Below are positions 8,720 through 17,365 of a stretch of DNA of 64,000 nt, one piece after another. The notes under the pieces were generated by a model, which saw only the letters and a program-made list of their open reading frames with translations, searched no databases and was not told the DNA's origin. How positions within the stretch are numbered: position 1 is the stretch's first letter; each line of letters starts with the position of its first letter. The DNA comes from Variovorax paradoxus. GTDB lineage: Bacteria > Pseudomonadota > Gammaproteobacteria > Burkholderiales > Burkholderiaceae_C. The position numbers and the translations under genes are program-made. The stretch covers positions 1 to 64,000 of the forward strand of contig NZ_JAGGNU010000007.1 in assembly GCF_018614915.1 (NCBI RefSeq), given 5' to 3'.

Positions 8720-9031
8720 TGGTTCACCGGCTACAGTCGGCCAGGAGCCGATGTTCGCCAGCGTCCGCTAGCGAGTGCTCTGGTTCGGTATTCGGCGCAG
8801 CGAGGGCTGTCGATCAGCCCATGAATATGGGAACCCGACATCGCCGATGGCTGCGCATCCTCGGACGCAGCCATTGTCACGGCGCTATCCCGTCAGCGCA
8901 GTCTTGTTGTGCCTATTCAATGGGACTAAGCTCGCCGCGGAAGTAGCGAACTGTCACTACGGCGAGGCACTTCGCTTTGGGGCGCCTGCGAGCGTGATTC
9001 ATGCCGTCTGCAGCAAGTCGAGGAGACAATC
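8720..9031. other. No gene seen
   Basis: About 310 bases between the DUF6572 pseudogene and the serine hydrolase. The only clear signal is the GGAG ribosome site just before 9032. The promoter of the hydrolase is presumably here, but I cannot place it. Confidence 0.4.
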
Positions 9032-10180
9032 ATGAGCAAGTTCGACGAGGTTCTTACCCAAGCCGTGTCATCCGGTGCCGTTCCGGGGCTGGTCGCGATG
9101 ACCGGGTCCGCGGCGGGCGTCAAGTGGAGTGGCGCCGCAGGCGAGCGAGCGCCCGGTCAGGCTATGAACGTGGACACGGTGTTCCGGATCTTCTCCATGA
9201 CCAAGGCGCTCGGCTCGACGGCGGCGATGATCCTGATCGACCGCGGCAAGCTTGACCCGAATGCGACCGTCGAGAGCATCCTTCCCGAGTTCGCAAAAAT
9301 TCAGGTGCTCGATGGCTTCGACGGCGACGAACCGCGGCTGCGCGCGCCGAGATCGCGCGCGACGATCCGGCAACTCGCCACCCACACGTCGGGCCTGGTC
9401 TACGAATTCTGGAACGCCAATATTCCGCGATGGATGGCCAAGACCGGCCATCCGTCGATCCTCTCCGGCCTGAAGGCATCGCTGTTCTACCCGATGGTGT
9501 TCGACCCGGGAACACGCTGGGACTACGGCATCGGAATCGACTGGTTGTGCCAGGCGGTTGAAGCCGTCGACGGGCGCCGCATCGACAAGTTCTGCCAAGA
9601 GGAGATCCTCGGCCCGCTGGGCATGACGAGCACCGCGTTCGAATGCGAAGGCGCGCTCGCCGAACGTCTGGCGTCGGTGAACGCACGTAGCGCTGACGGC
9701 CGCTTCGCGGCGTTCGAGCTGGCCCCGCCGGCGCATCCGGAGTTCTACGGCATGGGCCACGCGCTGTATTCGACTGCCGGCGACTACATGCGCTTCATGC
9801 GCATGTTCCTGAACAAAGGCGCGCTCGATGGCACACGCGTGCTGAGCGAAAAGGGCGTGCAGACCATGCTCTCCAACCAGATCGGCGATCTGCGCGTGGG
9901 CAAACTGACCACGGTGGCGCCGCCGATCACCGCCGACGTGGACCTATTCCCCGGCACGCCGAAGACTCACAGCCTGGGCTTCCTGCGCGTCGAGAGCGAT
10001 GTGCCGGGTATGCGATCCGCCGGCTCGCAAGGCTGGGCGGGCGTACTTAACACGCACTTCTGGTTCGACCCGGCGCGAGATGTGGCCGGCGTGATCATGA
10101 CCCAGACGCTTCCCTTCGCGGAGCCGCGGTTCCTGGCGGTATACGAGCAGTTCGAGCGCGCCGTGTACGGGGAGGCCTAA
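9032..10180 (+). CDS. Serine hydrolase, beta-lactamase class C-like fold (EstB type)
   Basis: A 382-residue protein of the penicillin-binding-protein-like hydrolase family, which includes EstB esterase and class C beta-lactamases. The catalytic SxxK is Ser55-Met-Thr-Lys58 in FRIFSMTKALGS. Tyr165 in RWDYGIGID is the likely second catalytic residue, and the C-terminal GSQGWAGVLNTHFWFDP stands in for the third motif. There is no signal peptide, so it is probably a cytoplasmic esterase/lactonase rather than a periplasmic beta-lactamase. A GGAG site precedes the ATG. It is monocistronic and convergent with the KfrA-like gene. Substrate unknown. Confidence 0.85.
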   Translation: MSKFDEVLTQAVSSGAVPGLVAMTGSAAGVKWSGAAGERAPGQAMNVDTVFRIFSMTKALGSTAAMILIDRGKLDPNATVESILPEFAKIQVLDGFDGDEPRLRAPRSRATIRQLATHTSGLVYEFWNANIPRWMAKTGHPSILSGLKASLFYPMVFDPGTRWDYGIGIDWLCQAVEAVDGRRIDKFCQEEILGPLGMTSTAFECEGALAERLASVNARSADGRFAAFELAPPAHPEFYGMGHALYSTAGDYMRFMRMFLNKGALDGTRVLSEKGVQTMLSNQIGDLRVGKLTTVAPPITADVDLFPGTPKTHSLGFLRVESDVPGMRSAGSQGWAGVLNTHFWFDPARDVAGVIMTQTLPFAEPRFLAVYEQFERAVYGEA

Positions 10181-10444
10181 GCGAAGGCTTGTTGTCGGTG
10201 AGGCCGCAGCTCGGTGGTATGGCCCGCAGGCTCGGCTGCCGATTGCTTGAGCGGGGCACCATCTCGGAACCACGAGGATGCGGCGGCGACGATGAGCGGC
10301 GGCTTTGGGGCCCGCTGTCTGCATGGGTGAACGACCGGAAGGGCGCGCATTGCCGCCGCTCAGCTGCGCCCTTGACGAAGGACCGCACCCAGTTGCGGAT
10401 TCAACCGGTCGATGCTGGCGGTGAGCATCGCCATCGGCGGGGCA

Positions 10445-11410
10445 TCACCTCTGCGGCACGCTGCCCTGCGCTCGTTTCTTCGGCATTCGCTGACCCACCG
10501 CAGCGATGGCTTGAGCGAGCGTGGCACGCGCCTGAGCGTGCGTAGCGGCTTCATCTGCGAGTTGCTGCCGCACAGCCGCCAGCTTCTCACCCAGACTTTC
10601 CCCTTGCCCGCGCGCCTGCGTGAGCGCAATCGCTTGCGACTTCAACTCATCACGGAGTTTTCGGTCCTGCTGCTTCGCCTCCTCGAGGGCGACCCAATGG
10701 GTCTTGCGTTCGACCGCCGCCGCTTCCTCGACCTGCAGTCGACGTTTTCTTTCCTTGGCGAGTTCGGCCTCCAGCACCTTGGCACTCTGTCGAGCCTGAT
10801 CGACCTCGGCCAAGAAGCGGTGTTCATGCGCGATCTCCCGCGCCTCCAGACGCTCCCGCTCCTGCCGCCATGTGCCTTCGCGAGCTTGGAGCGCCCGCTC
10901 GTGCTCGGCCCGGATCGTCGCATTCGCGAACCGCTCCGATTCGAGCGAGTTCTGCAGCTTGTCGACATCGGTGTCGTAGCGGCCGCGCAGGCTCGCAAGC
11001 TCCGCTTGTGCTGAGGCCAGCTCTCCCCTCAATGCCTCCGACGCGTCGCGAGTCTCGGCAAGCGCTTGCTCGATGGCCGCCGTTGCGGCCGCCCATTGTT
11101 CTTCGCGCTTCGTCTTGGCTTGGTTCCAGGCGCTGCGCAAGTTGGGCGGCAGATCGTCCTCGGTCGGCACGGCGACGCCTGCCACGCGGGCAGCAAGCCG
11201 CTCGAACCAGACGTCGAGCAAGGGACTGATGGTGTTGGGCGAGCCGCCACCCAGTTGCTGGCGCACGCGCTCGATGGTCGGCTTGAGGCCCCGGGCGAGC
11301 AGAGCGTCGGCGGCCTCGACCACCTCTTCCAGTTGCACACCGCGCGGCCCGCGCCGCCGGACCGGACTGGGAGCAATGAACGCTGAGACGCCCGTGGTGC
11401 CTGGATTCAT
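10445..11410 (-). CDS. KfrA-like DNA-binding protein
   Basis: A 321-residue protein with the two-part plan of plasmid KfrA. The N-terminal helix-turn-helix region (about residues 26-100) includes VVEAADALLARGLKPTIERVRQQLGGGSPNTISPLL, the KfrA_N signature. A long, charged, alanine/glutamate-rich coiled coil follows from about 115 to 300. KfrA of IncP plasmids is an autorepressor that forms filaments and helps plasmid maintenance. On a chromosome beside a tRNA gene it suggests descent from a plasmid or integrated element. No par, rep or integrase gene is in the window. It is unrelated in strand and spacing to the housekeeping genes beyond the tRNA. Confidence 0.82.
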   Translation of the reverse strand: MNPGTTGVSAFIAPSPVRRRGPRGVQLEEVVEAADALLARGLKPTIERVRQQLGGGSPNTISPLLDVWFERLAARVAGVAVPTEDDLPPNLRSAWNQAKTKREEQWAAATAAIEQALAETRDASEALRGELASAQAELASLRGRYDTDVDKLQNSLESERFANATIRAEHERALQAREGTWRQERERLEAREIAHEHRFLAEVDQARQSAKVLEAELAKERKRRLQVEEAAAVERKTHWVALEEAKQQDRKLRDELKSQAIALTQARGQGESLGEKLAAVRQQLADEAATHAQARATLAQAIAAVGQRMPKKRAQGSVPQR

Positions 11411-11691
11411 CGACGGCCTCCGATTAGGGTCGATAAACGCCAGTTATCGCTCCGCAACCGAGTCGTTCGCCGCTCAAGTGGCAACTGGAAAAGAGGCGCC
11501 GAAAGCGACGCTCGTTGCTCAGATGCGAAGGTCGAACAACAAAAAGGCCTCCTAACTCATTGCTAGCAGGCCACTTTTGACAAATAAACCATATCGCGGC
11601 CAATCTTGGAATTAACCATAACGACGGATTCCGGCACCGTTATGCTTTGTTTCCCAGTCACAGCAGGCTTCTCAAAAACCATGCGGCAGGG

Positions 11692-11767
11692 TGGTAGGAC
11701 GTACAAGATTCGAACTTGTGACCAACGGATTAAAAGTCCGCTGCTCTACCAACTGAGCTAACGTCCC
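11692..11767 (-). tRNA. tRNA-Lys (UUU)
   Basis: A 76-base tRNA on the minus strand with encoded CCA (11692-11694). The acceptor stem pairs GGGACGT (11761-11767) with ACGTCCT (11696-11702 side), closing with a G-U pair. The D-loop has AGCTCAGTTGGTAGAGC and the T-arm has GTTCGAATC. The seven-base anticodon loop CTTTTAA puts anticodon TTT at 11734-11732, reading lysine AAA/AAG. Its 3' end points toward the accessory stretch at lower coordinates, the side on which tRNA-targeting elements insert. Confidence 0.97.
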
Positions 11768-11812
11768 ACTCTTTTTCTTGGCAGCCGGCGTCGAAGCCGG
11801 CAAAGCCCGCAA

Positions 11813-12625
11813 TTATAACGTGGCGTTGCGCGCGATCCGGTCCAGAACCCAGCCCGCCGCACATTGCCCGAACGTGGCCGTCACGCTCACCACCGAACCG
11901 TAGCCGTGGCAGTTGAGGGAGCCGTCGCCCTCCTCGATCGCACACGAGGCATCGGGCGGCGCCACGCTCTCGCGGCTGAAGACGCAGCTGACACCGATCT
12001 TGCGACCTTCGCGCGGTGCGCCGTGTTCCTTGCGCAGGCGCTGGCGCAGTTGCGCGAGCAGCGGATCATGGGTGACCAGTGCGAGGTCGTCGATGTCGAC
12101 CTTGTGGGCCAGGCGCTTTCCGCCGGCCGCACCCACGGTGATGAAGCCGGTGCCGGTCTCGCGGGCCCATGCCGCCATGGCCAGCTTGGCGCGCAGCTGG
12201 TCGCAGGCATCGACCACGGCGGCCACCGGCCCGTTCGCGGCCTCGGCGCTCGCCAGCAAGGCCTGCCAGTTGCCGGAGTCGACGAATTCGTCGATCGCCA
12301 GCACCTTGCAGGCGGGATGAATGTGCGCGATGCGCTCGCGCATGGCCTCGACCTTGGCCTGGCCCACGGTGGTGTCGAGCGCATGGATCTGCCGGTTGAT
12401 GTTCGATTCGGCGATGTGGTCGAGATCGATCAACGTGAGCCGCCCGACGCCACTGCGCGCCAGGGCCTCGACTGTCCACGAGCCGACGCCGCCGATGCCG
12501 ACGACCAGCACGTGGGCATCGCGGATGCGACCTGCGCCCGCGACGCCATAGAGCCGCTCGAGCCCGCCGAAGCGGCGAGCCAGATCGGCATCGTCGAGGG
12601 CGACGACGGGGGCCGTGGCGTTCAA
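11813..12625 (-). CDS. tcdA: tRNA threonylcarbamoyladenosine dehydratase
   Basis: A 270-residue E1-like enzyme of the TcdA (CsdL/YgdL) family, which dehydrates t6A at position 37 of tRNAs to cyclic t6A using ATP. The adenylate-forming Rossmann motif GIGGVGSWTVEALARSGVG lies near residues 43-61, followed by LTLIDLDHI and the NINRQIHA stretch expected for the family. GFITVGAAGGKRL is further along. Length is normal. It follows cpoB by 15 bases and may be the last gene of the Tol-Pal operon; the tRNA-Lys gene lies just beyond it. Confidence 0.93.
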   Translation of the reverse strand: MNATAPVVALDDADLARRFGGLERLYGVAGAGRIRDAHVLVVGIGGVGSWTVEALARSGVGRLTLIDLDHIAESNINRQIHALDTTVGQAKVEAMRERIAHIHPACKVLAIDEFVDSGNWQALLASAEAANGPVAAVVDACDQLRAKLAMAAWARETGTGFITVGAAGGKRLAHKVDIDDLALVTHDPLLAQLRQRLRKEHGAPREGRKIGVSCVFSRESVAPPDASCAIEEGDGSLNCHGYGSVVSVTATFGQCAAGWVLDRIARNATL

Positions 12626-12640
12626 GCCGCTACCCCGGGT

Positions 12641-13393
12641 CTACCGGAGCCGCAAGAGGCGCTCGCGCCCGGCCTGAGCGGCCTCGGACTGCGGATAGGC
12701 CTTGGTCAGGTCTTCCAGCGTGCGGCGCGCCGCACGCGTGTCCTTGAGCTCGATCTGGCAGTTCGCGATCGACAGCACCGCCTCCGGCGCCTTCGCATGG
12801 TCGGGTGCGAGCGAAAGCATCGACCTGAAATTGGCGATGGCCTCGTTGTAGTTGCGCGTGGCGTACTGCGCATTGCCCAGCCAGAACAGCGCCGAGGCGT
12901 TGTAGCCGCTCTGCGGGTAGCGCTTCACGAACTCGGCAAAGGCGGTTTGCGCCTGCGCGAACTGGCCGGCGCGGAAGATGCCCAGCGCGGCGTCGAAGTC
13001 GGCCTTCTCCTTCGGGTCGGCCGTGAACTCGCGTCCGTCGACCGCGACCTTCGTCGGCTCGTTCTTCTTGAGCCGGTCGTCGATCTCGGCCTGGCGCTGC
13101 TGCAGCTCGGCGATCGTGCGCGTGAGCTGCTCGTTCTGGCCCGTCATGCGCTGAAGGTCGCCGCGCATCTGCTCGATCTGCGTCTGCAGGTCGAGCAGGC
13201 TGCGCCGCAACTGAGCGTTCTCTTCGTTCTGGCGCTGCTCTGCCTGCTGGCGCATGGCCTCGACGCGCTGGCGCAGATCGAGGATCGCGCGGCGCGCCTC
13301 GTCATCCTCGAACAGCGCGGCCTGTGCACCCAGCGAGCTGCACAACAAGGCGGCAGCGAGTACCGCACCACGCAGGGAAACGCGTTGCATCAT
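12641..13393 (-). CDS. cpoB: Cell division coordinator CpoB (YbgF)
   Basis: A 250-residue periplasmic protein. A signal peptide (to about AQA at residue 26) precedes a long coiled coil (about 30-105, rich in Arg, Glu and Gln) and a C-terminal TPR domain with repeats such as FAEFVKRYPQSGYNASALFWLGNAQY. CpoB links the Tol-Pal complex to peptidoglycan synthase during outer-membrane constriction. Its start overlaps the pal stop (ATGA), so the two are translationally coupled. Confidence 0.93.
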   Translation of the reverse strand: MMQRVSLRGAVLAAALLCSSLGAQAALFEDDEARRAILDLRQRVEAMRQQAEQRQNEENAQLRRSLLDLQTQIEQMRGDLQRMTGQNEQLTRTIAELQQRQAEIDDRLKKNEPTKVAVDGREFTADPKEKADFDAALGIFRAGQFAQAQTAFAEFVKRYPQSGYNASALFWLGNAQYATRNYNEAIANFRSMLSLAPDHAKAPEAVLSIANCQIELKDTRAARRTLEDLTKAYPQSEAAQAGRERLLRLR

Positions 13394-13905
13394 CGACGGT
13401 AGGTGATCTCGGCGCGGCGGTTCTGCGCCCAGACGTCTTCACCCGAGCCTTGCGCGGCGGGCTTTTCCTTGCCGAAGCTCACGGCCTCGATCTGGCTGTC
13501 CGGCACGCCCAGCAGGCCGAGCGAACGGCGCACGGCTTCAGAGCGCTTCTGGCCCAGCGCAAGGTTGTATTCGCGGCCGCCGCGCTCGTCGGTGTGGCCT
13601 TCGATCGCGATGCGACGCTGCTGGTTGGCCTTGAGGAAACGGGCGTGTCCGTCGATCAGCGACTGGAACTCGGGCTTGATCGTGTAGCTGTCGAAGTCGA
13701 AGTAGATGATCCGCGCCACACCGACCGGGCCCTGCGCCGTCTGCGCGTTCGGGTCGATGGAGACCGGCGCGACGCCGCTGGCCGCGCCGCCGGGGCCCGT
13801 GCCAGCACTGCGATCGACGACCGGTGCCTCGTTCACCTTGGTACCGGACGAGCAGCCGGCAATCAGCGCCACGATGGCCAGCGAATAAATCGTACGTTTC
13901 AACAT
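13390..13905 (-). CDS. pal: Peptidoglycan-associated lipoprotein Pal
   Basis: A 171-residue lipoprotein. The lipobox is IAGC (Cys18) after a short hydrophobic signal. The C-terminal OmpA-like domain carries IYFDFDSYTIKPEF and IAIEGHTDERGGREYNLALGQKRSEAVRRSL, the peptidoglycan-binding signature (TDxxGxxxYNxxLxxxRA). Pal is anchored in the outer membrane and binds peptidoglycan and TolB. It lies 19 bases after tolB. Confidence 0.97.
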   Translation of the reverse strand: MLKRTIYSLAIVALIAGCSSGTKVNEAPVVDRSAGTGPGGAASGVAPVSIDPNAQTAQGPVGVARIIYFDFDSYTIKPEFQSLIDGHARFLKANQQRRIAIEGHTDERGGREYNLALGQKRSEAVRRSLGLLGVPDSQIEAVSFGKEKPAAQGSGEDVWAQNRRAEITYRR

Positions 13906-13924
13906 TTCGAACTCCTCAAGTTAA

Positions 13925-15241
13925 TCATTGCTTTTGAAACGGACCCCAGTCCGGTTCCCGGATGTCTCCTGCCTGCCCCGCCAGTCGCGCTTTTATTTTT
14001 CCGTCGAGCGTGGTAGTCATCAGCGCCTCGCGCCCTTGCAGGCGCGTGGCGTAGACGATCAACTTGCTGTTGGGAGCAAAACTGGGATTCTCGTCGGCAG
14101 TCGTGTCGGTGATGGCGCTCACATTGCCGGTCGCCAGTTCCATCACATGGAGTTTGAAGGCGCCACCCACCCGCGAGATGTAGGCCAACCACCGGCCATC
14201 GCCGCTGATCGATGGAGAAATGTTGTAGGCGCCACTGAAGGTCACCCGCGTCGGGTTGCCGCCGTTGGCCCCCATCTTGTAGATCTGCGGCGCGCCGCCG
14301 CGGTCGCTCACGAAGTAGATGGTGCTGCCGTCGGCCGAGTAGGTCGGCTCGGTGTCGATGCTGTTGCTCTGCGTGAGCCGGCGCGGTTCGCCGCCGTTGG
14401 ACGAGATGGTGTAGAGCTGCGAGCCGCCGTCGCGGCTGAGCGTGACGGCCAGCGTGCTGCCGTCTGGCGACCAGGCCGGCGCACTGTTGGAGCCCTTGAA
14501 GTTGGCGACCAAGCGTCGCTGGCCGTTGGCGACGCTGTGCACGTACACCACCGGCTTGCGCGATTCGAAGGACACGTAGGCGAGCTGCGCGCCGTTGGAC
14601 GACCAGACCGGCGAGATGATCGGCTCCGGGCTGGCGAGCGCAGCCTGCGCGTTCTCGCCGTCGGCGTCGGCGACCCACAGGTTGTAGCGGGTGCCGCCCT
14701 TGGTCACGTACGCAATGCGCGTCGAGAAGATGCCTTTCTCGCCCGTAAGCTTTTCGTAGACATAGTCCGCGATGCGGTGCGAGGCGAGGCGCAGATCGCC
14801 CTGCGGCACGGTGTAGCTCTGGCCGCCGAGGTCTTGTCCGCGCACCACGTCCCAGAGGCGAAAGCGTACGTCGTAACGGCCGTCGGCCAGCCGCGTCACG
14901 CTGCCCACCACCAGCGAATCGGCCGTGCGTTGCCGCCACAGGCTCAGGTCGGGGCGCGAGCTCTCGTCCAGCGACTGGCCCGAGGCGTCGACGCCGCGGA
15001 ACTGGCCGCTGCGCTCCAGGTCGGCCTGGACGATGGCCGCGGGCTTCTGCGGCGATGCGTCCTCACCCTTGAAAGGGGCGAGCGCAATCGGCAGCTGCGT
15101 CACGCCGACGCCCGACACTTCCACCCTGAACTGGGCGAGTGCGGGAAGTACGGGGGAGGCAGCCAATGCCGCAATCAGTGTGCGGCGGACGGAGAACGAT
15201 GAAGAAGGGGTTGGGGAAATGTCTTGCAACGGCTTTTTCAT
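13925..15241 (-). CDS. tolB: Tol-Pal system periplasmic protein TolB
   Basis: A 438-residue periplasmic protein with an N-terminal domain (GVTQLPIALAPFKGE) and a C-terminal six-bladed beta-propeller built of repeats such as PAWSPDGSTLAVTLSRDG and EPTYSADGSTIYFVSDRGG. The signal region is long, with a run RRTLIAALAASPVLPALA ending near residue 36, so a later start or a twin-arginine-like signal is possible. TolB binds Pal and the TolA C-terminus. No tolQRA genes precede it here; the next gene upstream is the divergent msbA, so tolB leads its own transcript. Confidence 0.96.
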   Translation of the reverse strand: MKKPLQDISPTPSSSFSVRRTLIAALAASPVLPALAQFRVEVSGVGVTQLPIALAPFKGEDASPQKPAAIVQADLERSGQFRGVDASGQSLDESSRPDLSLWRQRTADSLVVGSVTRLADGRYDVRFRLWDVVRGQDLGGQSYTVPQGDLRLASHRIADYVYEKLTGEKGIFSTRIAYVTKGGTRYNLWVADADGENAQAALASPEPIISPVWSSNGAQLAYVSFESRKPVVYVHSVANGQRRLVANFKGSNSAPAWSPDGSTLAVTLSRDGGSQLYTISSNGGEPRRLTQSNSIDTEPTYSADGSTIYFVSDRGGAPQIYKMGANGGNPTRVTFSGAYNISPSISGDGRWLAYISRVGGAFKLHVMELATGNVSAITDTTADENPSFAPNSKLIVYATRLQGREALMTTTLDGKIKARLAGQAGDIREPDWGPFQKQ

Positions 15242-15387
15242 GCACTTCGGAGAGGTTTCCGGGATTTAAGTTTCACACCCCGGACGAAACGAGGCCACAT
15301 GGTACACAACGCGATGCACGCGAGGTCACAAAACGTGTATGTGCCGGCGCGGTCCTACAGCGAGGCACGACCGTAGAATGCGCCGCC

Positions 15388-17172
15388 ATGCAGCCTTCCC
15401 CCGCCGCCGAGTCCGCGCGCCCTCCTCTCACGCGCCGGCTGGCGCGACTCATGACCTGGTTCGGAGGCTCGCGCCGCTGGTGGGCGCTGGGCATCGGCTC
15501 TGCCCTCGTGGCCGCACTCACCGAGCCGTTGATGCCCGCGCTGCTCAAGCCGCTGCTCGACCGCGGCTTCACGCGCGGACAGCTCGCGCTGTGGATGGTC
15601 CCGGCGGCCGTCATCCTGCTGTTCGCGGTGCGCGGCCTCGCGCAGTTCGTCTCGCAGTACGCGCTGGCGCGCATCGCCAACGAGGGCATGCAGAGCTTGC
15701 GGCGAGTGATGTTCGAACGGCTGCTGGCGGCCGAGCTCGCACTCTTCTCGCGCCAGTCGGCAAGCACGCTGTCGAACACCGTGGTCTACGAAGTGCAGAC
15801 CGGCGCCATGCTGCTGGTGCAGGCACTCCTGGGCTTGTCGCGGGACGGCTTCACGCTCGTCGCGCTGCTGCTCTACCTGGTCTACCTGAACTGGAAACTG
15901 ACACTGATCGTGGGCGTGCTCGCGCCCGGCGTGGCCTGGATCATCAAGGTGTTCTCCAAGCGCCTGTACCGCCTCACGCAGCTCGGCCAGCAAGCCACCG
16001 ACGAGCTGGCCTACGTGGTCGAGGAAAACGTGCTGGCCCACCGAATGGTGCGGCTGCACAACGCCGAACCGAGCCAGACCGCGCGCTTCGAACGCCTGAG
16101 CCATGACCTGAACCGGCTGGCCGTGAAGTCCACCGTCGCCTCTGCCGCGACGACGCCATTGACCCAGATCGTCGCGGCGGTCGCGTTGTCGGTGGTGGTG
16201 ATGATCGCGCTGTGGCAGAGCGGCGAGCAGGGCCTGACGGTGGGCGGCTTCGTCGCCTACATCACGGCGATGCTGATGCTGATCGCGCCGATCCGCCGGC
16301 TCGCCGACATGACCAGTCCGATCACGCGCGGGCTCGCCGCGCTCGAGCGCGGCGTGGCCCTGATTGACAGCGTCGCATCCGAATCGCAGGGCCGCTTCGA
16401 GACAGCGCGTGCCGAAGGCCGCATCGAACTGCGCGGGGTGCGGGTCAACTATCGCGGCGAAGACGACGCGCCGGCGCTCGACGACGTCAGTCTCTCGATC
16501 ACGCCCGGCGAGGTGGTGGCTTTCGTCGGCCCTTCGGGATCGGGCAAGACCACCCTGGTCAATCTGCTGCCGCGCTTCGTGCTGCCGAGTGCCGGGCAGG
16601 TGCTGCTGGACGGCCACGACGTCGCCGAGTGGCAGCTGAAGAGCCTGCGCGCGCAGTTCGCGATGGTCAGCCAGGACGTGGTCATGCTCAACGACACGCT
16701 GGCCGCCAACGTGGCCCTGGGCGCCGCAGTCGATCGCGAACGCGTGCTCGCCTGCGTGGCGGCAGCCAACCTGGCCGCGCACGTCGAGAGCCTGCCCCAG
16801 GGCATCGACACCGTGCTGGGGCACAACGCGACCCAGCTCTCCGGCGGCCAGCGCCAGCGGCTCGCGATCGCGCGCGCGCTCTACAAGGATGCGCCGGTGC
16901 TGCTGCTCGACGAGGCCACCTCGGCCCTCGACACCGAATCCGAGCGCCTGGTGCAGGAGGCGCTGCAGCGGCTGATGCAGAACCGCACCACCCTGATCGT
17001 CGCGCACCGGCTCTCCACCATCCAGCACGCCGACCGCATCATCGTGATGGACCGCGGCCGCGTCGCCGAGCAAGGCAGCCATGCGCAGCTGATGGCGCTC
17101 GATGGGCTGTATGCGCGGCTGCAGGCGCATGCGGTGCGCAGCGCAGACGCCGGCCAGGATCCGACGCTCTAG
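15388..17172 (+). CDS. msbA: Lipid A export ATP-binding/permease MsbA
   Basis: A 594-residue ABC half-transporter. I take the ATG at 15388, since residues encoded upstream look non-coding. Six membrane helices occupy about residues 30-310. The nucleotide-binding domain follows with Walker A GPSGSGKTT, signature LSGGQRQR and Walker B VLLLDEATSALD. MsbA flips core-lipid A across the inner membrane as a homodimer. It is divergent from tolB and convergent with rng, separated from the latter by a large palindromic repeat. Confidence 0.93.
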   Translation: MQPSPAAESARPPLTRRLARLMTWFGGSRRWWALGIGSALVAALTEPLMPALLKPLLDRGFTRGQLALWMVPAAVILLFAVRGLAQFVSQYALARIANEGMQSLRRVMFERLLAAELALFSRQSASTLSNTVVYEVQTGAMLLVQALLGLSRDGFTLVALLLYLVYLNWKLTLIVGVLAPGVAWIIKVFSKRLYRLTQLGQQATDELAYVVEENVLAHRMVRLHNAEPSQTARFERLSHDLNRLAVKSTVASAATTPLTQIVAAVALSVVVMIALWQSGEQGLTVGGFVAYITAMLMLIAPIRRLADMTSPITRGLAALERGVALIDSVASESQGRFETARAEGRIELRGVRVNYRGEDDAPALDDVSLSITPGEVVAFVGPSGSGKTTLVNLLPRFVLPSAGQVLLDGHDVAEWQLKSLRAQFAMVSQDVVMLNDTLAANVALGAAVDRERVLACVAAANLAAHVESLPQGIDTVLGHNATQLSGGQRQRLAIARALYKDAPVLLLDEATSALDTESERLVQEALQRLMQNRTTLIVAHRLSTIQHADRIIVMDRGRVAEQGSHAQLMALDGLYARLQAHAVRSADAGQDPTL

Positions 17173-17181
17173 TGCCTGCGG

Positions 17182-17365
17182 CTAGGGCCTGTTAACGCTA
17201 TTTGCGGATCGCGTTGCCCAGCCAAGGGGCTGGATGCAAGGCGCCCGTGCGCAGCAAGGCTTTGGCCTTGCAAGCGCGGGCAACGCCGCAGACTGCCCCT
17301 TGGCTGGGCAACCCGAAGGGAAGGCATGCCTTCGCGACGCCGCAAATAGCGTTAACAGGCCCTAG
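17182..17365. repeat. Nested palindromic element between msbA and rng
   Basis: Perfect 26-base inverted arms at 17182-17207 and 17340-17365 (outer half CTAGGGCCTGTTAACGC). Inside them a second perfect 18-base pair sits at 17213-17230 and 17295-17312 (GTTGCCCAGCCAAGGGGC and its complement), and a small hairpin CAAGG-CTTTGG-CCTTG near 17258-17273. The unit of about 184 bases has no coding capacity. Its right end supplies the stop codon of rng. It could be a MITE-like repeat and, as RNA, a strong hairpin that ends transcription of both convergent genes. Confidence 0.85.

Noticed and set aside
9032-10180. Antibiotic-resistance beta-lactamase
   Set aside because: The SxxK hydrolase has no signal peptide and its other motifs fit EstB-type esterases better than class C beta-lactamases.
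10412-11014. 200-codon plus frame opposite the KfrA-like gene
   Set aside because: It is antisense to the coiled-coil coding region and has no ribosome site or recognisable domain.
11540-11580. Possible terminator after the tRNA-Lys/KfrA gap (AGGCC...GGCCT)
   Set aside because: The stem is only five or six bases with a long loop and poor T run, so I do not call it.
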